Assembly (NCBI GenBank): GCA_020720525.1
Contig: DYON01000067.1
Span: 1-11,461 of the forward strand
From: Acetofilamentum sp.
Lineage (GTDB): Bacteria; Bacteroidota; Bacteroidia; Bacteroidales; DTU049
Length of the DNA stretch: 11,461 nt
Direction of reading: 5' to 3'
The stretch's first letter is position 1. The number at the start of each line of letters is the position of its first letter. This document shows, piece by piece, positions 6,682 to 11,461 of the stretch. A program made the translations under genes and the position numbers. The notes beneath the pieces were generated by a model that was not told the origin of the DNA, made no database searches, and saw only the letters and a program-made list of their open reading frames with translations.

Positions 6682-8097
6682 ATGGAAACAGATTCCGTAA
6701 AAGTAATTGCTGAACGCGTTTTCAGCAAATTGGTCGTTGCTGCTACCCAGCTACCTGCCTCGGGTTCGAGCCGCAGGTATTTCAGACTGAAATTTGCCGA
6801 CAATACATCTATTTTAGCAGCATACAACAGCGAAGTACGCGAAAACGAGGCTTTCATTCATTTTGCGCGCCATTTCAAGGCTCAAAATTTGCCCGTTCCC
6901 GAAATTCTCCATGTTGAAAGCGATCAGAAATTGTATTTCATCAACGATTTGGGCGAATCGACATTGTACGATTTCATTGTAAACGAAGGTGCACAAAAAC
7001 CCGAAAAGCTTGCATTCTATTACCGAAAGGCCATCGATCATTTGCTGAAATTTCAATTTTCTACGCCTCCCGATTATCAGCATTGCTTTCCACGCGCTGC
7101 ATTCGACCGAACCAGCATGATGTGGGATTTAAACTATTTCAAATACTACTTTCTTAAACTGGCCTATATCCCTTTCGACGAGCAGAAGCTCGAACACGAT
7201 TTTATTGCGTGGTGCGATACCTTGAATCAAATACCGTCGCATTATTTTCTTTACCGCGATTTTCAATCTCGCAACATCATGGTTGAAGGCGACAAACTCT
7301 CGTTTCTCGATTTTCAAGGTGGAAGGCGCGGAGCCTTGCAATACGATCTTGCTTCGCTGCTCTACGATGCAAAAGCAAACCTAAGCGACGATTTTCGCCA
7401 AGAAATGTATGAATACTATTACGAACAGCTAGGCAAGCAGCAACTTGCATCGCCAGGATTGTTTCACGACTATTATTACCATTTTGTAATGATGCGAATC
7501 ATGCAGGCATTTGGTGCTTACGGATACCGCGGTTTTTACGAAAAGAAACCACATTTTTTACAATCGGTTCCACTTGCCGCAGCCAACATGAAATTGTTGC
7601 TAACCAAAATTCCATTTTTGAACGATTTTCCCGAATTGGCCAATGTTTGGAATCAGATTGCAGACAAGTTTACCCAGACAGCGCAAAACGAACCCTCCGA
7701 CGACAAATTACATGTCAAAATAAGCAGTTTTTCGTTCAAAAAAGGCTATCCCGATGGCAATCCCGAACATGGCGGTGGTTTCATTTTCGATTGCAGGGCA
7801 CTTCCCAATCCTGGTCGCGAAGAAAAATACAAGCATCTGACGGGCCTCGACGAAGATGTTGTTCGCTATTTGGAAGATAGTCGCGAAGTTTCCTATTTCA
7901 TTGATGCGTGTGCCGACCTCGTTTGTCTTTCGACCGACAATTATCTTGACCGAGGATTCACACAGCTTGCCATAGCATTTGGCTGCACTGGTGGCCAGCA
8001 TCGGTCGGTTTATTGCGCTTCGCAGATGGAAAAAGCACTTAAAGGTAAATATGGAAACAGCATTCATGTTTCCATTGTGCATCGCGAGCTACAATAG
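6682..8097 (+). CDS. Fusion of AmgK-like amino-sugar kinase and RapZ C-terminal domain
   Basis: Two domains are clear in 471 residues. Residues about 1-330 are an aminoglycoside-phosphotransferase-fold kinase: nucleotide-binding region SGSSRRYFRLKFAD (27-40), catalytic loop LYRDFQSRN with D193 and N198, and metal-binding LDFQGG with D210 followed by YDLASLLYD. The SRRYFR and DFQ-G-YDLASLL pattern resembles AmgK, the kinase that phosphorylates MurNAc/GlcNAc at C1 in cell-wall recycling. Residues about 343-471 match the RapZ C-terminal domain: SFSFKKGYP, FDCRALPNP, TGLD and GCTGGQHRS (434-442). In E. coli RapZ this domain binds the sRNA GlmZ and glucosamine-6-phosphate, and its PNP motif is followed by His; here that residue is Gly (378). 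The P-loop kinase half of RapZ is absent. The likely role is amino-sugar phosphorylation with product or precursor sensing; this is inference. A MurU-like nucleotidyltransferase would be the expected partner but is not in the window. Confidence 0.85.
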   Translation: METDSVKVIAERVFSKLVVAATQLPASGSSRRYFRLKFADNTSILAAYNSEVRENEAFIHFARHFKAQNLPVPEILHVESDQKLYFINDLGESTLYDFIVNEGAQKPEKLAFYYRKAIDHLLKFQFSTPPDYQHCFPRAAFDRTSMMWDLNYFKYYFLKLAYIPFDEQKLEHDFIAWCDTLNQIPSHYFLYRDFQSRNIMVEGDKLSFLDFQGGRRGALQYDLASLLYDAKANLSDDFRQEMYEYYYEQLGKQQLASPGLFHDYYYHFVMMRIMQAFGAYGYRGFYEKKPHFLQSVPLAAANMKLLLTKIPFLNDFPELANVWNQIADKFTQTAQNEPSDDKLHVKISSFSFKKGYPDGNPEHGGGFIFDCRALPNPGREEKYKHLTGLDEDVVRYLEDSREVSYFIDACADLVCLSTDNYLDRGFTQLAIAFGCTGGQHRSVYCASQMEKALKGKYGNSIHVSIVHRELQ

Positions 8098-8103
8098 GCT
8101 TAC

Positions 8104-8120
8104 TTGCTCATTGTGAGCAA
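8104..8120 (+). promoter_or_regulatory. 17-nt perfect palindrome upstream of the sigma-factor operon (possible operator)
   Basis: TTGCTCA-TTG-TGAGCAA is a perfect 7-bp inverted repeat around a 3-nt centre, located 6 bp after the fusion-gene stop. No T-run follows, so an intrinsic terminator is unlikely. It lies roughly 40 bp upstream of the -7 box at 8161, a reasonable place for a regulator-binding site. The regulator is unknown. A role as an mRNA 3'-end hairpin is the alternative. Confidence 0.45.
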
Positions 8121-8160
8121 ATTCGCAAAAACAACGATACTCTGTGCAAGAAAAATGCGT

Positions 8161-8168
8161 TATCTTTG
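8161..8168 (+). promoter_or_regulatory. -7 promoter box (TATCTTTG) of the sigma-factor operon
   Basis: TATCTTTG is an exact TAnnTTTG match, 26 nt before the ATG at 8195. The expected -33 position (around 8138-8140) reads TAC rather than TTG, so the promoter would be weak or activator-dependent. I see no convincing AAC/CGTC-type ECF promoter that would indicate autoregulation. Confidence 0.4.
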
Positions 8169-8194
8169 TCTAAATCGCATTGAAAAATCTGCAA

Positions 8195-8779
8195 ATGGAT
8201 ATTGCTGCCATCAAAAAAGGCGACAAAAAAGCTTTCCGTGTTTTAATCGACAGCACTCATCGCGATGTGTATCGTCTTGCATATAGGTTCACTTCGAACA
8301 ACGACGATTCGCAAGACATAGCTCAGGAAGTGTTTCTCGACGCATGGCGCAATATCGATAAGTTCAGAGAAGAGGCCGATATTAAAACATGGCTTTACCG
8401 CATCACGGTAAACAAATCGCTCAATTTGATTAAGCGCAACAAAAACAAATTCTCGTCGTTCAGCATCTCCGATTCGGGCGAAACAGAAAGCACCTCGTTT
8501 CAAATAGCAGCTCCAACGTCGTATTCGGCCGATAAGCCACTCCACAACAAAGAACTCCGCAATTCGTTGAAGCGAGCACTTGAAAGCATCCCCGACAATC
8601 AACGCACTGCATTTTTGCTTTTCAATAGCGAAGGACTTACCTACAATCAAATTGCGGAAGTTATGGAGACTACACTTGGCGCAGTTGAATCGCTCATTTT
8701 TAGAGCCAAAGCCAATTTGCGAAAGATTTTGGCCGAAGTTCACAAACAATTTTCCGAATCGACACAAGTTTTTAAATAA
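8195..8779 (+). CDS. ECF-type RNA polymerase sigma factor
   Basis: An extracytoplasmic-function sigma factor of 194 residues would direct RNA polymerase to a stress regulon when released from its anti-sigma factor. Region 2 (about 14-80) contains FRVLIDSTHRDVYRLAYR, the DSQDIAQEVFLDAWRNI block that binds core polymerase and the -10 element, and TWLYRITVNKSLNLIKR. A Ser-rich linker (about 86-118) follows. Region 4 (about 125-180) has LESIPDNQRTAFLLFNSE, then the helix-turn-helix YNQIAEVMETTLGAVESLIFRAKANLR for -35 recognition (two segments, read continuously). I chose the ATG at 8195; an in-frame TTG at 8180 would add five residues. The anti-sigma gene starts 30 bp downstream. This is likely the first gene of a four-gene operon. 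The inducing signal is not shown by the sequence; its neighbours suggest envelope or metal stress. Confidence 0.92.
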   Translation: MDIAAIKKGDKKAFRVLIDSTHRDVYRLAYRFTSNNDDSQDIAQEVFLDAWRNIDKFREEADIKTWLYRITVNKSLNLIKRNKNKFSSFSISDSGETESTSFQIAAPTSYSADKPLHNKELRNSLKRALESIPDNQRTAFLLFNSEGLTYNQIAEVMETTLGAVESLIFRAKANLRKILAEVHKQFSESTQVFK

Positions 8780-8809
8780 CAAGATGTCAAATACTCAATT
8801 CTGTCAAAA

Positions 8810-9241
8810 ATGAACTGCAACGAAATTCAAAAATTAATCAACACACAAGAACTCAGTCAGGAGAATAACGAGCTGATTGAAATTCACATTAAAAGCTGTG
8901 TTTCGTGCAAAAACTATTATAAATTGGTTCATGGGCTGGTAAAAAACCCTCAACATATTTGGGACGAAATTGAAATTCCACAGAACTTCGCCAACAACAT
9001 TGAAAACTTTGTTTTCGAAAACAGCAGCTATGCTTTGCGTATTCCTATGTGGTTGAAAATAACAAGTGCTGCTGCAGCAATAGTTTTAGGATTATTTATC
9101 GGCAGTACTGTTTACGATTCGCGCGTGTCGGCACAAAACACTAACTCCTATTCTTACATAGAAACCAACGACAACCTCTATATGGCCGAAACCACAGAAA
9201 TAATGTATTATTCAACCATTATTGAAACCGAAGGAGAATAA
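8810..9241 (+). CDS. Zinc-finger anti-sigma factor, single-pass membrane protein
   Basis: This 143-residue protein has the architecture of a ZAS-type anti-sigma factor. A cytosolic N-terminal domain carries the motif H26-x3-C30-x2-C33 (IHIKSCVSC), which binds zinc and would clamp the upstream sigma factor. One transmembrane helix lies at about 81-100 (WLKITSAAAAIVLGLFIGST). Only about 40 residues remain outside the membrane, Tyr/Asn/Thr-rich, with YSYIETNDN and MYYSTIIE and no recognisable sensor domain. The signal may therefore be sensed by the next gene's product, as in CnrY/CnrX pairs; that is inference. The ATG at 8810 follows the sigma-factor stop by 30 bp. The stop codon lies 2 bp before the next ATG, and the last codons contain that gene's Shine-Dalgarno sequence, implying translational coupling. 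Confidence 0.82.
   Translation: MNCNEIQKLINTQELSQENNELIEIHIKSCVSCKNYYKLVHGLVKNPQHIWDEIEIPQNFANNIENFVFENSSYALRIPMWLKITSAAAAIVLGLFIGSTVYDSRVSAQNTNSYSYIETNDNLYMAETTEIMYYSTIIETEGE
9231..9236 (+). promoter_or_regulatory. Shine-Dalgarno AAGGAG for the anchored Spy/CnrX-like gene
   Basis: AAGGAG lies 7 nt before the ATG at 9244, inside the last codons of the anti-sigma gene. Strong Shine-Dalgarno sequences are otherwise nearly absent in this window, so it is notable that both downstream genes of this operon have one. Confidence 0.6.
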
Positions 9242-9243
9242 TC

Positions 9244-9774
9244 ATGAACAGGAAAAATGTAATAATTTGGATTCTTGCTATTATAAGCACTTTTTCTACA
9301 ACAGCACTTTTTACCTTGTGGCTAATTCGCCCAGCTGTTCACCACTTTAATGCTAACAACCGAAACAATAGTGAATTTCAATATCACGATAAAATGGAAA
9401 AAGAAAGATTGATTAAAAAACTCAATTTAAGACCAGCGCAAGAAAATCTATTTTTCGAATTGCGCGAGAGACACAAGCAACATGTTTTTCCCATTTTTGC
9501 AAGCATTGGTCAGCTCAGAGAAATTATATTTGCTGAATTGAAAAATGAAAATTCGGATACCATTGTAATATACGCCGCAATCGAAAAAATCTCGGTACTC
9601 GAGACTCAACTTCAAAAAGAAAGTATCACATACATGCTGTCGATGAAAGACTTCCTCGATCCAGTACAAGTTGACAGCATGCTTGTTTTCTTCTCGAAGG
9701 CAATGATGCCAATGGGAAGAGGCAATCACAACCCAAGAAACACAAATTGTAATCAAAATCACAACAATTTTTAA
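9244..9774 (+). CDS. Membrane-anchored periplasmic CnrX/CpxP/Spy-like protein
   Basis: The protein has 176 residues. An N-terminal hydrophobic segment (6-28, VIIWILAIISTFSTTALFTLW) has no clear cleavage site and probably stays as an anchor. The periplasmic part is mostly helical and has two LTxxQ-like motifs, LNLRPAQ (60-66) and FLDPVQ (137-142), the hallmark pair of the CpxP/Spy/CnrX superfamily. Members act as periplasmic chaperones or metal sensors. His residues at 33, 34, 48, 77 and 80, and a tail rich in Asn, His and one Cys (about 157-176, HNPRNTNCNQNHN), could bind metal, but CnrX's exact ligands cannot be assigned by eye. Its place right after an anti-sigma factor with almost no periplasmic domain suggests it supplies the sensing function. 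Start codon is well supported by AAGGAG. The next gene starts 12 bp after the stop. Confidence 0.75.
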   Translation: MNRKNVIIWILAIISTFSTTALFTLWLIRPAVHHFNANNRNNSEFQYHDKMEKERLIKKLNLRPAQENLFFELRERHKQHVFPIFASIGQLREIIFAELKNENSDTIVIYAAIEKISVLETQLQKESITYMLSMKDFLDPVQVDSMLVFFSKAMMPMGRGNHNPRNTNCNQNHNNF

Positions 9775-9778
9775 GGAG
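9773..9778 (+). promoter_or_regulatory. Shine-Dalgarno AAGGAG for the secreted Spy-like gene
   Basis: AAGGAG overlaps the TAA stop of the preceding gene and lies 8 nt before the ATG at 9787. This supports both the start codon and coupled translation within the operon. Confidence 0.6.
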
Positions 9779-9786
9779 AACACAAA

Positions 9787-10320
9787 ATGAAAAAAACCAT
9801 TTTAATTGCAATGATAGCAATCCTATCAGCAACAATCGGACAAACATTTGCCCAACAAGGAACAGGACAAGGAATGCACGCCAACGGAATTAACAATGAG
9901 CACAAATGCATGATTCCAGGCATTACCGACGATCAGCAGAAAAAAATTGATGCGCTCAAAATAACTCATCAAAAACAAATGCTCGACATCAGAAATCAAA
10001 TTTTAGAAAAAGAAGCTCGCTTTATGACGATTACCACAGGCGATAAGATCAACAAAGACGAAGCTTTGAAAATTATTGACGAAATTTCGACTCTCAAAAC
10101 TGTCCGCGAAAAAGCAAAGCTCGAGCATCGTCTTGCCATTCGCTCATTGCTCAACGACGAACAAAAACTTTGGTTCGACATGCGTCAGCAAGGAAAAGAA
10201 ATGAAGCATGGTGGAAAAGGTGGCCATGGCGGAATGGGGCATGGAAATGGTCAGGGACAAGGTCAAGGATATGGACGTGGAAATGGACAAGGAAATTGTC
10301 AGGGTTATGGAAACAGATAG
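9787..10320 (+). CDS. Secreted Spy-like periplasmic protein with Gly/His/Gln-rich tail
   Basis: This 177-residue protein starts with a cleavable signal peptide (1-22, ending GQTFA before QQG). The helical core (about 45-136) has two LTxxQ-type motifs, GITDDQQKKID (45-55) and LLNDEQKLWFDM (121-132), placing it in the Spy/CpxP superfamily of periplasmic chaperones and stress proteins. The tail from about 137 is low-complexity: HGGKGGHGGMGHGN, then runs of GQG and GYG with one Cys (C171). Histidines at 141, 147 and 152 suggest possible metal binding, which is inference. Cys41 lies in an N-terminal HKCM. It is the last gene of the sigma-factor operon and ends 51 bp before a strong terminator. It is probably an effector of the regulon rather than its sensor, since it lacks a membrane anchor. 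Confidence 0.8.
   Translation: MKKTILIAMIAILSATIGQTFAQQGTGQGMHANGINNEHKCMIPGITDDQQKKIDALKITHQKQMLDIRNQILEKEARFMTITTGDKINKDEALKIIDEISTLKTVREKAKLEHRLAIRSLLNDEQKLWFDMRQQGKEMKHGGKGGHGGMGHGNGQGQGQGYGRGNGQGNCQGYGNR
10207..10317 (+). repeat. Low-complexity Gly/Gln/His-coding repeat
   Basis: The 3' end of the Spy-like gene is built from imperfect short units of the type GGACAA, GGTCAA and GGAAAT, encoding GQ, GN, GY and GH dipeptides. Such tracts expand and contract by slippage, so length may vary between strains. Confidence 0.6.
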
Positions 10321-10371
10321 AGAGATTGCCAAAACTATGCAAAAATAAAATCTGGTTGATTCAAAATTTGC

Positions 10372-10399
10372 AAAAGAGCTGTCTTCGGACAGCTTTTTT
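10372..10399. terminator. Intrinsic terminator with TTCG loop, likely bidirectional
   Basis: AGCTGTC-TTCG-GACAGCT forms a perfect 7-bp stem (10377-10394) closed by a TTCG tetraloop. It is followed by six T on the plus strand, with an AAAA tract on the left that becomes TTTT on the minus strand. It ends the sigma-factor operon, whose last stop is at 10320. It can also end the convergent porV-ispF transcript, whose stop codon is at 10413-10411. Confidence 0.88.
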
Positions 10400-10410
10400 C
10401 ATGTTTGAAA

Positions 10411-10893
10411 TTATTCCGACACCAACAACGCGGTGGCCCAAGCAGCTATTGAACGCCCTTCGCCAATGGAATCGACAGTTTCGTTGGTCTTGGCTTTCAC
10501 CGAAACTCTATTTGGCTCAATGCCTAAAACAGCAGCAACAGAAAATTTTATTTTGTCGATATAAAGAGCCATTTTAGGCTTTTCAGCAATTACAACAGAG
10601 TCAATATTCGAAACAATAAAACCTTTTTTGCGAATCATTTCGGCAACTTCGGCCAAAAAAAACATACTGTCCGAATCTTTGTAGGTTGGATCGGTATCGG
10701 GAAAATGCTGCCCAATATCGCCCAAAGCCAACGCACCAAGCAAAGCATCGGTGATGGCATGAGCAAGCACATCGGCATCGCTGTGTCCAAGAAGTCCGAA
10801 TGGTGAAGGAATTTCAACTCCGCCAATAATTAAAGGACGTCCTTCAACAATTCTGTGGAGGTCGTAGCCTATTCCCTGGCGAATATCTATCAT
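10411..10893 (-). CDS. ispF: 2-C-methyl-D-erythritol 2,4-cyclodiphosphate synthase
   Basis: IspF converts CDP-ME 2-phosphate to MEcPP and CMP in the non-mevalonate (MEP) isoprenoid pathway, as a cytosolic homotrimer. The 160-residue length is normal. Zinc ligands are D11 and H13 (GIGYDLHRI) and H45 (VLAHAITDALLG). The conserved active-site block GHSDADV (36-42) is followed by LGDIGQHFPDTDP (57-69). The C-terminus has VSVKAKTNE (130-138) and the GEG motif (144-146). The ATG at 10893 is chosen because the family starts a few residues before the GxxYDxHR motif; the same frame is open further upstream, across the end of porV. Only 4 bp separate it from the porV stop codon, so it is probably translated from the porV transcript. 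Confidence 0.95.
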   Translation of the reverse strand: MIDIRQGIGYDLHRIVEGRPLIIGGVEIPSPFGLLGHSDADVLAHAITDALLGALALGDIGQHFPDTDPTYKDSDSMFFLAEVAEMIRKKGFIVSNIDSVVIAEKPKMALYIDKIKFSVAAVLGIEPNRVSVKAKTNETVDSIGEGRSIAAWATALLVSE

Positions 10894-10897
10894 AAAA

Positions 10898-11461
10898 TTA
10901 GTCTTTAACCTTGTCGAAATTGAACACCAGCGTGAAACGCAAAGTGTTTTCGAGTGGATTGCGTTGCTCGAGTGGAACAAGATAGCTAAAATCGAGACCA
11001 AAAACATTGTAGCGTAAACCAGCACCTAAAGTGATGTATTTACGATTTCCTTTGTATTTGTTTTCGTAGAAAAAACCAGCCCTGAGAGCAAACTGATCGT
11101 CGTACCAATACTCGGTACCGACAGAATAATTGATTTCGCGCATTTCCTCTTTGAATCCGCCTGGAGCATCTGAAAATGAACTAAACATACCACTCACAAC
11201 TGAACGATTTGGATCCTTTCCATCGGCAATAACATAATCTCCGTTAGCATCTTTGATAGGCTGCCCAGCTGAATCTTCGGCATAAATAGGCGGAGTTGGA
11301 ACCAATAATTTATTCAAATCGAAAGTAAATAAAACCTTGTTGTAATCGTCGATATTCATCTGCAATGCAGGTCCCAATCGCAAGTTGATTGGAATAAAGG
11401 AGCGGTATTGAATTTCGGTGTAGGTGATTTTTGCACCTATATTCGATACATTTGCACCGAA
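10898..11461 (-). CDS. porV: Type IX secretion outer-membrane protein PorV (LptO), C-terminal part (runs off right edge)
   Basis: PorV is an outer-membrane beta-barrel of the FadL-like family. In the type IX secretion system it shuttles cargo carrying C-terminal signals to the sortase PorU at the cell surface. The visible 187 codons begin with GANVSNIGAKITYTE and include RSFIPINLRLGPAL, the diagnostic NKLLVPTPP block, TEYWYDDQFALRAGFFYE, ITLGAGLRYNVFGLDFSYL and the terminal strand TLRFTLVFNFDK. A hydrophilic loop (EDSAGQPIKDANGDY) follows the PTPP block. Family proteins have about 390 residues, so roughly half lies beyond the right edge. ispF follows 4 bp downstream. Its presence implies a T9SS-competent member of Bacteroidota. 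porU is expected upstream, outside the window. Confidence 0.9.
   Translation of the reverse strand, partial: FGANVSNIGAKITYTEIQYRSFIPINLRLGPALQMNIDDYNKVLFTFDLNKLLVPTPPIYAEDSAGQPIKDANGDYVIADGKDPNRSVVSGMFSSFSDAPGGFKEEMREINYSVGTEYWYDDQFALRAGFFYENKYKGNRKYITLGAGLRYNVFGLDFSYLVPLEQRNPLENTLRFTLVFNFDKVKD

Noticed and set aside
8104..8120. Palindrome read as an intrinsic terminator of the USP/kinase-RapZ unit
   Set aside because: ATTCGC follows the stem instead of a T-run, so an operator or a passive hairpin fits better.
8243..8782. 179-residue minus-strand open frame spanning the sigma-factor gene
   Set aside because: It is nearly as long as the sigma gene but antisense to both conserved sigma regions. 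It is Cys/Phe/Arg-rich with no family resemblance.
10249..10310. Short repeated GGACAA/GGTCAA units considered as a CRISPR or intergenic repeat array
   Set aside because: Units are about 6 bp, in frame, inside a coding gene and have no spacers; they encode a low-complexity tail.
10170..10577. 135-residue plus-strand frame crossing the end of the Spy-like gene, the terminator and the 3' end of ispF
   Set aside because: It runs through a strong terminator and two real genes; the Trp/Arg/Lys-rich product is typical of an out-of-frame Gly-rich repeat.
10894..11025. N-terminal extension of ispF to 11025
   Set aside because: The extra 44 residues are out-of-frame translation of porV; family length and the 160-residue product support the ATG at 10893.

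Overview
The window carries chromosomal core genes of a Bacteroidota bacterium, probably class Bacteroidia. Three things point there. It encodes PorV, a type IX secretion protein found only in this phylum. Its MlaD and LptD are of the Bacteroidota type. It also repeatedly shows the phylum's TAnnTTTG -7 promoter box, while only two of its genes have clear Shine-Dalgarno sequences. I see no tRNA, rRNA, CRISPR array, insertion sequence, prophage or sign of recent transfer.

Left part (1-3134), outer-membrane and cell-wall genes. The 5' third of lptD (LPS insertion into the outer membrane) is on the minus strand and runs off the left edge. Diverging from it are a secreted N-acetylmuramoyl-L-alanine amidase with a SPOR-like tail and an MlaD/MCE lipid-transport protein. 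The lptD/amidase start region is only 68 bp and holds overlapping divergent promoter signals.

Middle part (3228-8097). A secreted protein of unknown function, built from two similar halves, lies 16 bp upstream of ettA, the ribosome-bound ABC-F translation factor. A two-domain universal stress protein follows, and 18 bp later a fusion of an AmgK-like amino-sugar kinase with the C-terminal domain of RapZ, the glucosamine-6-phosphate-sensing regulator. The fusion is probably the most informative gene here, because it joins cell-wall sugar phosphorylation to a known amino-sugar sensor.

Right part (8195-10320), a four-gene envelope-stress or metal-response operon. It encodes an ECF sigma factor, a zinc-finger anti-sigma factor with one membrane segment, a membrane-anchored CnrX/CpxP-like protein and a secreted Spy-like protein with a Gly/His/Gln-rich tail. 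The layout recalls the cnrYXH metal sensors. It ends at a strong hairpin terminator (10372-10399) that can also serve the convergent minus-strand pair porV (partial, running off the right edge) and ispF, which are 4 bp apart.

Most of the window is housekeeping or envelope biology. The less ordinary items are the kinase-RapZ fusion, the duplicated secreted unknown, the sigma/anti-sigma/two-Spy operon, and two perfect 17-nt inverted repeats on either side of the fusion gene.
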